Shown here: piece after piece, positions 1-8,481 of the stretch | Layout: every line of letters begins with the position of its first letter | Numbering within the stretch: position 1 is the stretch's first letter | Program-made: the position numbers and the translations under genes | Assembly (NCBI GenBank): GCA_046735265.1 | Contig: JBKPSZ010000111.1 | Coordinates: 1 to 35,839 of the forward strand | Direction: 5' to 3' | DNA from: DATBFU01 sp046735265 | GTDB lineage: Bacteria > Acidobacteriota > Thermoanaerobaculia > UBA5066 > Gp7-AA6 | DNA: 35,839 nt | The notes under the pieces: generated by a model | What the model saw: only the letters and a program-made list of their open reading frames with translations | Told to the model about the DNA's origin: nothing | Database searches by the model: none

Positions 1-1730
1 TCGATGTTCAACTCCCGCGGCGGTGCGAGCCGGATCGCCTGGTCCGAGGTCGAGGCGCGCATGTTGGTCAGGTGCTTCTTCTCGCACGGCTGGACCACCA
101 TGTCGCCCTCCTTGACCTGCTCGCCGACGATCTGCCCCGCGTAGACCTTCTCCATCGGCTTGACGAAGAAGACGCCCCGGTCGGCCAGGCGGTCGAGGGC
201 GTAGGCGGTCACGTCCCCCGGCTCCTTGGCGATCATCGCGCCGCGCTGTCGGTTCGGAAGCGCCCCACGGTGCGGGCCGTAGCGGTCGAAGAGATGGTTG
301 AGCAACCCCGTTCCCTTGGTCAGCGTCAAGAATTCCAGACGGAAGCCGAGCAGGCCGCGCGAAGGAACGGTGAACTCGAGGCGCGTGCGGTCCCCATGCT
401 TGCCGAGGTGCTTCAACTCCCCCTTGCGCTCTCCCACGGCCGCGATCACCGGGCCGGTGAACTCCTCCGCGCAGTCGATCACGAGCTCCTCGTAGGGCTC
501 CTGGAGCGAGCCGTCCTCGCCGCGGTGGAGGATCACCTGTGGGCGGCCGAGGGAGAATTCGTAGCTTTCGCGGCGCATCGTCTCGGCCAGGATGGCGAGC
601 GACAGCTCCCCGCGCCCGAGCACTTCGAACGAATCGGGCTCGGGAGTCTTCTCCATCCGCAGGCCGACGTTCCGCTCGAGCTCCTTCTCGAGGCGCTCGA
701 GGAGGTGGCGGCTCGTGACGTACTTGCCCGACTGCCCCGCCATCGGCGAGTCGTTGATTCGGAATTCCATGGACAGCGTCGGCTCGTCTACCCAGATTCC
801 GGGAAGCGGCGCCGGGTCCGAGAGATCCAGGATCGTGTCGCCGATCTCGATCTGCGGGAAACCGGAGATCATGCAGATATCGCCGGCCGAGGCGTCCGTC
901 ACCTCGACGCGCTCGATCCCTTCGAAGAGGTAGATCTTTCCCGCCTTCCCCTTCTGCACGATCGCGCCGTCAGGGCGCACCGCCGCGAGATCCGTCGCGC
1001 GCGACAGGCTTCCCGAATGGATCCGGCCGACGGCCAGGCGTCCGAGGTAGTCGGAGTAGTCGATGTTCGCGACGATCATCTTGAAGGCGGCGTCGGCAAT
1101 GGCCGGGGCCGGGGTCTCCTCCAGAATCGCGTCGAGGAGCGGCTTGAGGTCGCCCGACGTCGCTTTCGGATCGCGCGAGGCGAAGCCCAGGCGGCCGGCG
1201 CCGTAGAGAACCGAGAAGTCGAGGTGCCGCTCCTCCGTCGCGAGCGAGAGAAAGAGGTCGTGGATCTCCTCCTCGACCTCGGCGACGCGAGCGTCCGCCC
1301 GATCGATCTTGTTGATCAGCACGATCGGGCGCTTGCCTCCCTCGAGCGCCTTCTTCAGCACGAAGCGGGTCTGCGGCAGCGGCCCTTCGGCGGCATCGAC
1401 GAGGAGGAGCACCCCCTCGACCATCGTCAGGATCCGCTCGACCTCGGAGCCGAAGTCGCGGTGTCCCGGCGTGTCCACGATGTTGATGACCGTGCCGCGG
1501 TACTGGACCGCCGTGTTCTTGGCGAGAATCGTGATCCCGCGCTCCCGCTCGAGCTCGCCCGAGTCCATGACGAGCTCCTCGACGTGCTGTCCCGCGCGGA
1601 ACGTGCCGCACTGCTTCAAGAGAGCATCCACGAGCGTCGTCTTGCCGTGGTCCACGTGGGCCACGATCGCGAGCGCACGGCGGTCGGCCCGCACGGTGGG
1701 CGCAGAGGATTGAGTCGCGGAGGTCGACAT
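1..1730 (-). CDS. typA: Ribosome-associated GTPase TypA/BipA (C-terminus cut by window edge)
   Basis: Translational GTPase of the EF-G-like superfamily that binds the ribosome and helps subunit assembly and stress adaptation. Reading from the ATG at 1730, the G1 loop AHVDHGKT lies at residues 24-31, the switch I element RERGITI at about 62-68, DTPGH at 86-90 and NKID at 140-143. These are followed by domain II and EF-G-like domains; the late GLLGFR-type region and the C-terminal stretch typical of TypA are present. About 576 codons are visible, so only some 25-35 residues are missing to the left, as the family is usually 590-615 aa. No good Shine-Dalgarno sequence precedes the start, and a TATTGT hexamer (1745-1750, minus) would give only a short leader. 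The gene is divergent from recQ with 54 nt between them. Confidence 0.96.
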   Translation of the reverse strand, partial: MSTSATQSSAPTVRADRRALAIVAHVDHGKTTLVDALLKQCGTFRAGQHVEELVMDSGELERERGITILAKNTAVQYRGTVINIVDTPGHRDFGSEVERILTMVEGVLLLVDAAEGPLPQTRFVLKKALEGGKRPIVLINKIDRADARVAEVEEEIHDLFLSLATEERHLDFSVLYGAGRLGFASRDPKATSGDLKPLLDAILEETPAPAIADAAFKMIVANIDYSDYLGRLAVGRIHSGSLSRATDLAAVRPDGAIVQKGKAGKIYLFEGIERVEVTDASAGDICMISGFPQIEIGDTILDLSDPAPLPGIWVDEPTLSMEFRINDSPMAGQSGKYVTSRHLLERLEKELERNVGLRMEKTPEPDSFEVLGRGELSLAILAETMRRESYEFSLGRPQVILHRGEDGSLQEPYEELVIDCAEEFTGPVIAAVGERKGELKHLGKHGDRTRLEFTVPSRGLLGFRLEFLTLTKGTGLLNHLFDRYGPHRGALPNRQRGAMIAKEPGDVTAYALDRLADRGVFFVKPMEKVYAGQIVGEQVKEGDMVVQPCEKKHLTNMRASTSDQAIRLAPPRELNI

Positions 1731-1771
1731 CTTGCGAACCGGTAACAATACCGTACTCCGCCTGCCCCGGC

Positions 1772-1777
1772 GATAAT
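1772..1777 (+). promoter_or_regulatory. Putative -10 box of leaderless recQ
   Basis: GATAAT ends 7 nt before the GTG start of recQ. There is no Shine-Dalgarno sequence between it and the start, so transcription would begin at or next to the GTG. No convincing -35 box is visible. Confidence 0.4.
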
Positions 1778-1784
1778 CGGGCCC

Positions 1785-3671
1785 GTGGATCCGGATCTCG
1801 CCTCGGCGCTCGGGCGCCACTTCGGGCACCCGGGCTTCCGCCCCGGGCAGGAGGAGATCGTGCGGTCGGCGCTCGCTGGCCGCGACATGCTCGCGGTGAT
1901 GCCGACGGGGTCGGGCAAATCGATCGGCTACCAGCTGCCGGCGCTCCTGCTGCCCGGTACCACTCTGGTTGTGTCGCCGCTGATCGCATTGATGAAGGAC
2001 CAGGTGGATGAGCTGACGCGGCGCGGCATTCCCGCCGCCGCAATCCATTCGCTGATGCCGCCCGGCGAGCGACAGGCGGCGATCGAGGGGGCCCTCGCCG
2101 GCCGCTGGCGGCTCCTCTACGTCTCGCCCGAGCGCTTCGCCAACGAGCGGTTTGCCCTGACCCTCGCCCGGGTGCCGCTCTCGCGCTTTGCGGTCGATGA
2201 GGCGCACTGCGTCTCCGAATGGGGCCACGACTTTCGCCCCGACTACCGCCGACTGGCCGAGGCGGCCGGCCGCTGCGTTCGCGCCGACGCCTGCGCCGGC
2301 CGGCCACCGATCCTGGCCTTCACCGCCACCGCGACGCCCGAGGTGCGCGCCGACATCGTTGACCTGCTCGGCCTGGAGTCTCCGGACGTCTTCGTCGCGG
2401 GGTTCGACCGGCCGAATCTCTTCCTGGACGTACGCCGCGTCACGGGGGAGCTCGAAAAGCGGGCGCTGCTGCCCGAGCTCGTGGGCTCTGGACGCGCCCT
2501 GGTCTACACGGCGACGCGCAAGAGCGCGGAGCGCGCGGCCGAGGTACTTTGGTCGGCTGGCCGGAAGGCCGAGGCCTACCACGCCGGCCTGGTGGACGCC
2601 GAACGCCTGAGGGTTCAAAACGCTTTCGCCGCCGGAACGGCGCCTGTCGTCTGCGCCACCAACGCCTTCGGCATGGGGATCGACCGTCCGGACATCGAAG
2701 CGGTTGTGCACTACGAGATCCCCGGGTCCCTCGAGGCCTACTACCAGGAGATCGGCCGCGGAGGCCGCGATGGGCGCGCGGCCGGAGCGGTGCTGCTCTG
2801 GAACTACGTGGACGTGCGCACCCGAGAGTTCCTGATCGAGAAAGAGGACGCGGAGGAGGATCCACGTCGGCGGCCGGCCGATCCGGAGCAGCGCGTGAAG
2901 AGGCGCGAGCTCGAGCGAAAGAAACTCCGGCGCATGATCGGGTACGCCGATTCGACGGGCTGCCTGCGCGCGACGCTCCTCGGATATTTCGGCGAGAGGG
3001 ACGTGCCGCCTCGCTGCGGGGCCTGCGGCAACTGCCGGCGGCGTCGGCCGCTCGAGCCGGAGAAGCTGCTCCTGTTGCGCAAGATCCTTTCGGGTGTCGC
3101 CCGGGGAGGAGAGCGATGGGGCAAGCGTCGTGTCGCCGCCATGCTGACGGGAAAGCTCGAAGACCTTCCAGAGCGTCTGACCGGACTTTCGACGACGGGG
3201 CTCCTCGCCGGCGAAAAGCCGGGGGCCGTCGAGGAGTGGATCGACGCGGCGACCGGAGCGGGCCTGCTCGCCGCCACCGACGACGTCTATCGCACGCTCT
3301 CACTGACTCGCGCGGGCCGGGCGGTCATGTCGGGGCGAGTGGTCGAGGTCGAGCTGACGCTGCCCGAGTCGCCGCGCGGCCGGACGGCGGGAAAGAGAAA
3401 GAGGGGCAAGGCCGCCCCTCGTGAGTCGCTCGATTTCGATGCTCCGGCCTTTCCCGATCCGGAGGCCCTCGGTCTCCTTCGCCGCTGGCGGCTCGAAGAG
3501 AGCGCCCGGCGCGGCGTGCCCGCGTACGTCGTCCTCCACGACCGGACGCTCGAAGCGCTGGCCTCGACGAAGCCCGCGAGCCTCGATGCCCTGTCCTCGG
3601 TTCCGGGGATCGGTCCGGCCAAGCTCGAAGCCTACGGGCCGGCGCTGCTTCGGCTGCTTGCCTCGCGGTAG
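1785..3671 (+). CDS. recQ: ATP-dependent DNA helicase RecQ
   Basis: 3'-5' superfamily 2 DNA helicase acting in recombination and repair. It is 628 aa, close to the usual 600-720. Visible motifs are Walker A TGSGKS at 41-46, the DEAH box at 138-141, and motif VI QEIGRGGRDG at 321-330. The RecQ zinc site is formed by Cys393, Cys411, Cys414 and Cys417. A winged-helix (RQC) region follows, and an HRDC domain occupies about 550-628, ending in a helix-hairpin-helix-like VPGIGPAKLEAYG. A basic linker rich in Lys/Arg separates RQC from HRDC. The GTG at 1785 is chosen because the protein then begins directly at the conserved RecQ N-terminus (FGHPGFRPGQ). No ribosome binding site precedes it, and a GATAAT box sits 7 nt upstream, suggesting a leaderless message. 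The S9 peptidase gene follows after 33 nt. Confidence 0.96.
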   Translation: MDPDLASALGRHFGHPGFRPGQEEIVRSALAGRDMLAVMPTGSGKSIGYQLPALLLPGTTLVVSPLIALMKDQVDELTRRGIPAAAIHSLMPPGERQAAIEGALAGRWRLLYVSPERFANERFALTLARVPLSRFAVDEAHCVSEWGHDFRPDYRRLAEAAGRCVRADACAGRPPILAFTATATPEVRADIVDLLGLESPDVFVAGFDRPNLFLDVRRVTGELEKRALLPELVGSGRALVYTATRKSAERAAEVLWSAGRKAEAYHAGLVDAERLRVQNAFAAGTAPVVCATNAFGMGIDRPDIEAVVHYEIPGSLEAYYQEIGRGGRDGRAAGAVLLWNYVDVRTREFLIEKEDAEEDPRRRPADPEQRVKRRELERKKLRRMIGYADSTGCLRATLLGYFGERDVPPRCGACGNCRRRRPLEPEKLLLLRKILSGVARGGERWGKRRVAAMLTGKLEDLPERLTGLSTTGLLAGEKPGAVEEWIDAATGAGLLAATDDVYRTLSLTRAGRAVMSGRVVEVELTLPESPRGRTAGKRKRGKAAPRESLDFDAPAFPDPEALGLLRRWRLEESARRGVPAYVVLHDRTLEALASTKPASLDALSSVPGIGPAKLEAYGPALLRLLASR

Positions 3672-3704
3672 AGTCTCGCGCGACCTCAAACGAGGAGAAC
3701 CGAA

Positions 3705-5807
3705 ATGCTCTTTTCCGCCGCCGTGTCTCTCGCGGTTCTGCTGGCGCCGGGCCCCGCGCAGTCTCCGCACGCCGGCGCCTCCTTCACGCTCGAGCAGGTG
3801 CTCGCGGCGCCGTTTCCGAGCGACGTGACGGCAGCGCCTTCCGGGGGCGGGGTCGCGTGGGTCTTCGACGCGAAGGGAGTCCGAAACGTCTGGGCGGCAT
3901 TCCCGCCCGAGTACAAGGGTCGCGCCGTGACGGCGTACACCGCGGACGACGGGCAGGAGCTGAGCGACCTCGCGTTCAGTCCCGACGGCAAGAGCCTCGT
4001 CTACGTCCGCGGCGGCGATCCGAATTCGGCCGGGGAGATTCCGAATCCGACGAGCGATCCGGCCGGAGGCGAACAGGCCGTTTTCGTCGTCTCGTCCTCC
4101 GGCGGCGAGCCGAAGCGCTTGGGCGATGGGGGCGGTCCGGCGATCTCGCCCAAAGGCGACCGGGTCGCCTTCACGCAGAAGGGCAAAGTCTTCCTCTCAC
4201 CGCTCGACGGCTCGGAGAAGCCCTCCCCCGCCTTCCAGGCGCGCGGGCGGTCCGGCCATCTCGAATGGTCCCCGGACGGACGGCTCCTCGCGTTCGTCTC
4301 CGGGAGGGGTGGGCACTCGTTCGTCGGCGTCTTCGACCCCGAGAAGAAAGCCATCCGCTGGCTCGCGCCGAGCGTCGACTTCGACGGCGAGCCCGCCTGG
4401 TCCCCCGACGGAAAGCGCATTGCGTTCGCGCGGATCCCCTCCTCCCCCGCCGCGCGCGAGATCCTGCGCCCCCATCGGGAGGGGCCGCCCTGGTCTATCC
4501 TCGTCGCCGACCCCGCGACCGGCGAGGCGAAAACGGTCTTCCGCGCCGACGCCGGCAAGGGAAGCGTGTTCCGGGAGATCGTCGCGAGGGACCAGCTCGC
4601 CTGGGTGTCGGGCGACCGCATCGTCTTCCCATGGGAGAAGGACGGCTGGACGCACCTCTACGCCGTGCCGGCCTCCGGCGGAACGCCGACGCTCTTGACC
4701 CCGGGGGCGTTCGAGGTCGAGCAGGTCACCCTCTCCCCCGATCGGACGCGGGTCTACTACACCTCGAACCAGGACGACATCGAGCGGCGGCACATCTGGA
4801 GTGTGATGCTGACGGGCGCCGGCACTCGCCAGCCGACCGCGGTCACCTCCGGGGACGGCCTCGAGTGGTCGCCGGCCGTCGTTTCCAGCGACGACGCCAT
4901 CGTTTTCGTGCAATCCGGCGCGAAGAAACATCCGACGCCGGTGATTCGTTCGGGCAACCGCGCGGGAGAGCGCGAGCTCGCTCCCGGCACGGTCCCGGCG
5001 GAGTTTCCGGAAGCTTCGCTCGTCGTGCCCGAGAACGTGATCTTCCCCTCGACGGACGGGATGCCGATCCACGCGCAGCTCTTCCGTCCGGCGGGAATCA
5101 AAGCGGGCGAACGGCGGCCGGCGGCGATCTTCTTCCACGGCGGATCGCAGCGCCAGATGCTGCCCGGCTGGCACTACATGTACTACTACCGCAACGCCTA
5201 CGGCTTCAATCAGTACCTGGCGAGCCGCGGCTTCGTCGTCCTCTCGGTCAACTACCGGAGCGGCATCGGATACGGAATGGAGTTCCGGGAAGCCGTCGAC
5301 TACGGCGCGAAGGGCGCTTCCGAGTATCGCGACGTCGCGGGCGCGGGCTTGTACATGCGAAGCCGCCCGGACGTGGACGGCGCCCGTATCGGCCTGTGGG
5401 GAGGATCGTACGGCGGGCTGTTGACCGCGCTCGGCCTCGCGCGCGGGTCGGATCTCTTCGCGGCCGGCGTCGATCTGCACGGAGTGCACGACTGGAGCGA
5501 CTGGTTCCACGACGTCATGGGGGAAGACGACCGGTTCCACCCGGAAGAGCGGCGGCTCGCCTTCGAGTCGTCGCCAATGGCGGACGTCAAGAACTGGCGC
5601 TCGCCGGTGCTCCTGATCCACGGCGACGACGACCGCAACGTCCCGTTTCAGCAGAGCGTCGACATCGCCGCGGCCTTGCGCGGGAAGGGCGTCGAAGTGG
5701 AGGAGTTCATCCTTCCCGACGAAGTGCACGACTTCCTCGTCCACGCTCACTGGCTCGAGGTGTACCGACGGACGGCGGAGTTCCTGGAGCGAAAACTGAA
5801 GAAGTGA
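3705..5807 (+). CDS. Secreted S9-family prolyl oligopeptidase / acylaminoacyl-peptidase-like
   Basis: Serine peptidase of family S9, probably exported to the periplasm, cleaving short peptides. A hydrophobic signal segment covers residues 1-about 20. The N-terminal part (about 25-420) is a beta-propeller with TolB/WD40-like SPDG repeats (for example FSPDGKS, WSPDGR, WSPDGKR). The C-terminal alpha/beta-hydrolase carries the nucleophile elbow GGSYGG with Ser568, the acid in HGDDDRNVP (Asp643) and His675 in DEVHDF. Length 700 aa is normal for the family. An AGGAG-type site lies just before the ATG at 3705. Its stop codon overlaps the GTG of the next gene (GTGA), so the two are probably co-translated. 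Exact substrate preference cannot be read from sequence. Confidence 0.93.
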   Translation: MLFSAAVSLAVLLAPGPAQSPHAGASFTLEQVLAAPFPSDVTAAPSGGGVAWVFDAKGVRNVWAAFPPEYKGRAVTAYTADDGQELSDLAFSPDGKSLVYVRGGDPNSAGEIPNPTSDPAGGEQAVFVVSSSGGEPKRLGDGGGPAISPKGDRVAFTQKGKVFLSPLDGSEKPSPAFQARGRSGHLEWSPDGRLLAFVSGRGGHSFVGVFDPEKKAIRWLAPSVDFDGEPAWSPDGKRIAFARIPSSPAAREILRPHREGPPWSILVADPATGEAKTVFRADAGKGSVFREIVARDQLAWVSGDRIVFPWEKDGWTHLYAVPASGGTPTLLTPGAFEVEQVTLSPDRTRVYYTSNQDDIERRHIWSVMLTGAGTRQPTAVTSGDGLEWSPAVVSSDDAIVFVQSGAKKHPTPVIRSGNRAGERELAPGTVPAEFPEASLVVPENVIFPSTDGMPIHAQLFRPAGIKAGERRPAAIFFHGGSQRQMLPGWHYMYYYRNAYGFNQYLASRGFVVLSVNYRSGIGYGMEFREAVDYGAKGASEYRDVAGAGLYMRSRPDVDGARIGLWGGSYGGLLTALGLARGSDLFAAGVDLHGVHDWSDWFHDVMGEDDRFHPEERRLAFESSPMADVKNWRSPVLLIHGDDDRNVPFQQSVDIAAALRGKGVEVEEFILPDEVHDFLVHAHWLEVYRRTAEFLERKLKK

Positions 5808-6151
5808 ACCGGCGGCCCGTCTACTCGACCGAGAAAGGGCGTCTCTGCCCCCGATGCGGCTGGCCCGCCGACGACTGCCACTGCGCTTCCTCGCTCGGCG
5901 AGCCGGCGGAGGCCGTGCCGGAAAAGATCACCGTCCGGCTGCGCATCGAGAATCGCGCGTCGGGAAAGAGCGTTACGGTCATGGACGGCCTGCCGCAGAA
6001 CGCGGCGTTTCTGGAGGCCCTGGCGAAGGAGATGAAGCGCGCCTGCGGCACCGGCGGCCAGACCGTCGAGAAAGGCATCGAGCTTCAGGGAGACCAGCGG
6101 GAGCGCCTGCGCGACCTGCTCGGCAAGAAAGGATGGACCGTCAAGGGTTGA
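5804..6151 (+). CDS. yciH: eIF1/SUI1-like translation factor (YciH family) with Cys-rich N-terminus
   Basis: Small bacterial relative of eukaryotic/archaeal initiation factor eIF1, thought to bind the 30S subunit near the P site and influence start-codon fidelity. The 115-residue protein matches YciH in order: a VYSTEKGRL start, a beta-rich core (ITVRLRIENRASGKSVTVM), then ALAKEMKRACGTGG and the IELQGDQRERLRDLL segment, which corresponds to the conserved IEIQGD region of E. coli YciH. Unusually, the N-terminus has C15-x2-C18 and C25-x-C27, which could bind a metal; E. coli YciH lacks these. The GTG start overlaps the stop of the S9 peptidase gene by 4 nt (translational coupling). The functional link between the two proteins is not obvious. 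Confidence 0.9.
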   Translation: MNRRPVYSTEKGRLCPRCGWPADDCHCASSLGEPAEAVPEKITVRLRIENRASGKSVTVMDGLPQNAAFLEALAKEMKRACGTGGQTVEKGIELQGDQRERLRDLLGKKGWTVKG

Positions 6152-6330
6152 TCCGGCGCGCCGCTCTTCTGATCGCCCTTCTCCCGTAGGTCCTCTCCTC
6201 AGAGCCACCGGGTCCCGCGGCTTCGACGGGATCGCGGTCCACTGCGAGATCTACCCACCGGCTCCGTAATCTCGACCGGAGAGTCCACGTTGATCCGATC
6301 AGGGGAACTCTTTCTTCGATCGGAGGCGCC
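6152..6330. other. Intergenic region upstream of the propeller gene
   Basis: Non-coding 179 nt. It has short GC-rich inverted repeats (for example CCGCG...CGCGG around 6220-6240) that could weakly terminate the upstream pair, but no U-tract. A GGAGG ribosome binding site sits just before the ATG at 6331. I see no convincing sigma-70 promoter. Confidence 0.4.
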
Positions 6331-7680
6331 ATGACTCCGGTAACTCGGCTCATCCTGCGGGCAACGTCTCTTTTCCCATTCATCTTCATCATCGCCGGCG
6401 CGGCCCTCGCCCAGGACGAGATCTTCGCGGTGAACGGTCTCGGCTACATCGTGGTCCAGGGGCGGACTCTGAATGGCAACGTCGCCCCCAATCGAGTGTT
6501 GACCGGAGGCTCGACCGGTCTCGCGGGGCCTGTCGGGATCGCCGTCGACACGACCCACAACGAGCTCATCGTTTCGAACGTGGCCGGATCCGTGACCGTG
6601 TACACGCGGCTGGCGCTCGGCGATGCCGCGCCGCTCCGCACGATCTCGGGCGCCGGCACGGGGCTGAACACTCCGGGAGGCCTTGCGCTCGATCTCGCAC
6701 ACAACGAAATCTTCGTGACGAACCGCGGATCGTCGGCGCAGTCGATCACCGTCTATTCCCGAACCGCCTCGGGGAACGTCGCGCCCGTCCGCACGATCGC
6801 CGGCCCGGATACGGGATTGAACAGCCCGGGCGGCGTCACTCTGGATCTGGCGAACGACGAGATTTACGTCACGAGCCCGGTGCTCGACTCGGTCCAGGTT
6901 TTCGCGAGGACCGCCTCCGGCAACGTCGCCCCGAAGCGGACGCTGGCCGGCGCCGCCACGAACCTCCAAACGCCGTGGCTCGCCGTGCCCGACTCCGCGC
7001 ACAACGAGCTCTACGTGACGAATTCCGGCGGCAATTCCGTCACGGTCTACCCGCGAACGGCGTCGGGCAACACGGCTCCTTCGAGGACGATCGCCGGAGA
7101 AAAGACGTTGATGGACAGTCCCCGGGGCCTCGTCCTGAACGCAGTGACCGACGAGCTCGTGATCGCCAACTTCGGAACCATCAGCAACGGCTCAGTGACC
7201 ACGTTCGCGCGGACGGCGAGTGGAAACGCGACGCCCCTTCGGTCTCTCTCGGGAGAAGCGACGTTTCTCCACAACCTTCAGGACCTGGACGTCACGAACG
7301 CCATCCCGACCGGTTTCACCCCCGTGACGCCCTGCCGCGTCGTCGACACTCGGCGTGCCGCCGGACCCCTCGGCGGTCCCGCGTTGAACCCCTTCGCCGA
7401 TCGCATCTTCACGATTGCCGGTCAGTGCGGCATCCCGGAGGGGGCACGTGCGGTCGCGTTCAACTTCACGATCACGCAGCCCAACCGCGCCGGAGATCTG
7501 CGCGTCTTTCCCGGAGCGGCGACCCCGCCGATCGTCTCGAGCCTGAACTGGCGGCCCGGCGAGACCCGGGCCAACAACGCGGTCCTTCAGCTTGGCGCCG
7601 ACGGAGAGATCACCACGCGCGTCGACGAGGACGGCGGCAGCGTCCACTTCGTCGTGGACGTCACCGGATACTTCCACTAG
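6331..7680 (+). CDS. Secreted six-repeat beta-propeller protein with C-terminal PCRVVDTR/VTGYF domain
   Basis: Exported protein of unknown function, 449 aa. A signal peptide ends near ALAQ (residue 28). Residues about 30-325 contain six repeats of about 46 residues. Each has a GNVAP-type turn, an R-T-I-A-G strand, a G-L-x-x-P-x-G segment and a strand such as NEIFVTN or DEIYVTS. The linker TASGN(V/T/A)xP is nearly identical in four consecutive repeats, suggesting recent internal duplication; NHL/YVTN-type propellers look like this. Residues about 330-449 form a separate beta-rich domain beginning TPVTPCRVVDTR and ending VVDVTGYFH, a C-terminal module common on surface or secreted proteins of Acidobacteriota. 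Two cysteines (PCRVVD and QCGIPE) may form a disulfide. A GGAGG site precedes the ATG. It is followed by a convergent gene after 25 nt. Binding or adhesion is plausible but unproven. Confidence 0.85.
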   Translation: MTPVTRLILRATSLFPFIFIIAGAALAQDEIFAVNGLGYIVVQGRTLNGNVAPNRVLTGGSTGLAGPVGIAVDTTHNELIVSNVAGSVTVYTRLALGDAAPLRTISGAGTGLNTPGGLALDLAHNEIFVTNRGSSAQSITVYSRTASGNVAPVRTIAGPDTGLNSPGGVTLDLANDEIYVTSPVLDSVQVFARTASGNVAPKRTLAGAATNLQTPWLAVPDSAHNELYVTNSGGNSVTVYPRTASGNTAPSRTIAGEKTLMDSPRGLVLNAVTDELVIANFGTISNGSVTTFARTASGNATPLRSLSGEATFLHNLQDLDVTNAIPTGFTPVTPCRVVDTRRAAGPLGGPALNPFADRIFTIAGQCGIPEGARAVAFNFTITQPNRAGDLRVFPGAATPPIVSSLNWRPGETRANNAVLQLGADGEITTRVDEDGGSVHFVVDVTGYFH

Positions 7681-7705
7681 GAGACGGAGGCGAGGGAGGG
7701 GCGCC

Positions 7706-8230
7706 TCAGGGAGGCGGCGGCGCGAAGGACTGATTGGGGAACGGATTCCCCTTCGGCTTCTGCACGACGTTGAAGCCGTGGTTGGTCGCCTGGTGGCAGG
7801 CGTTGCACCCCTCCGTCAAGGTGTCGAACGCCGCCGCGAACGCGCGGCGATCCTTCGCGGCGATCGCCTCGTCCAGTTTCTTCAGCGGTTCGGTGAGCAT
7901 CGTTTCGATCGCCTGGTCGATCGGCACGGGCGCGTCCTTCCAGGTCGGATGGATCCGGGCGATGGCGGCGAAGCCTTCCTGGATCTCGCCGAGCTCGTAG
8001 CGGGCGAGCTCCCAGTTGCCGGCGTCGGCGGCGAGCCAGAGCTTTGCGTGGCGCATCTGCTGGAACGTCATCTGCTCTCCGAGATCCGGGACGTACCCGG
8101 CAGCCCCGGGCGCCGCGGCGGGCGCCGGAGTCGCTGCCGGCGTGGCCGCGGCGGGCGCCGGAACGGGAGACTGGCGGCAGGCGGCCGCGAGCGTGGCGAG
8201 AAGGACCACGGAAAGGCGCGAGTTCGGCAT
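7706..8230 (-). CDS. Lipoprotein with single haem-c site (cytochrome c'/class II-like)
   Basis: Putative periplasmic, lipid-anchored electron carrier of 174 aa. The N-terminus is a lipoprotein signal with lipobox LAAAC (Cys18), followed by an Ala/Pro-rich linker (about 22-45) and a helical domain. A single CNACH haem-c motif lies near the C-terminus at 142-146. A late CxxCH after several helices is the arrangement of class II (c') cytochromes. The tail is Pro-rich. The start at 8230 is chosen because GGAGG is correctly spaced upstream and the lipobox then sits at the right distance; longer frames exist but would bury the signal peptide. A -10-like TAATAT (8262-8267) gives a leader of about 25 nt. 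No partner oxidase lies nearby, so its redox partner is unknown. Confidence 0.8.
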   Translation of the reverse strand: MPNSRLSVVLLATLAAACRQSPVPAPAAATPAATPAPAAAPGAAGYVPDLGEQMTFQQMRHAKLWLAADAGNWELARYELGEIQEGFAAIARIHPTWKDAPVPIDQAIETMLTEPLKKLDEAIAAKDRRAFAAAFDTLTEGCNACHQATNHGFNVVQKPKGNPFPNQSFAPPPP

Positions 8231-8261
8231 CGGCTTGACCTCCACGGGCCCGACTTTCCGC

Positions 8262-8267
8262 ATATTA
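8262..8267 (-). promoter_or_regulatory. Putative -10 box (TAATAT) for the haem-c lipoprotein gene
   Basis: TAATAT within the 10-mer GCTAATATGC (minus strand, 8260-8269). The same 10-mer stands at a similar distance before the Fis-like gene (15495-15504). No clear -35 box is visible. Confidence 0.4.
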
Positions 8268-8481
8268 GCCCCCGGCGCGCCAGACCGCCCCGCCTTGCCT
8301 TTTCCGCCTCTCCGTGAGAGTCTTCGCCGTCCCCGAGCGGCCGCCGGCGCTGCCGGCGCGAGCGGCCCGGGTCGCGAACGTAGGCCTCGCCGGCGATTCC
8401 TCCGTTCTTCCAAAGAACAAGCCGGATGCGTTGACAGCGGATTGCCGCCCGCCGGGCGGAGCCGCGGAAAGAGATCTCCGT

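Noticed and set aside
72..1745. Long open frame of 557 codons on the plus strand opposite typA
   Set aside because: It is the antisense of typA; the translation is Arg/Leu/Asp-rich with no family signal, a typical shadow in high-GC DNA.
4197..5750. Long minus-strand frame opposite the S9 peptidase
   Set aside because: Antisense shadow; no ribosome site or recognisable motif, and the plus-strand peptidase has all catalytic residues.
8431..8459. TTGACA at 8431-8436 as promoter of the helicase gene
   Set aside because: No -10-like hexamer at 16-18 nt spacing; the downstream sequence is GC-only.
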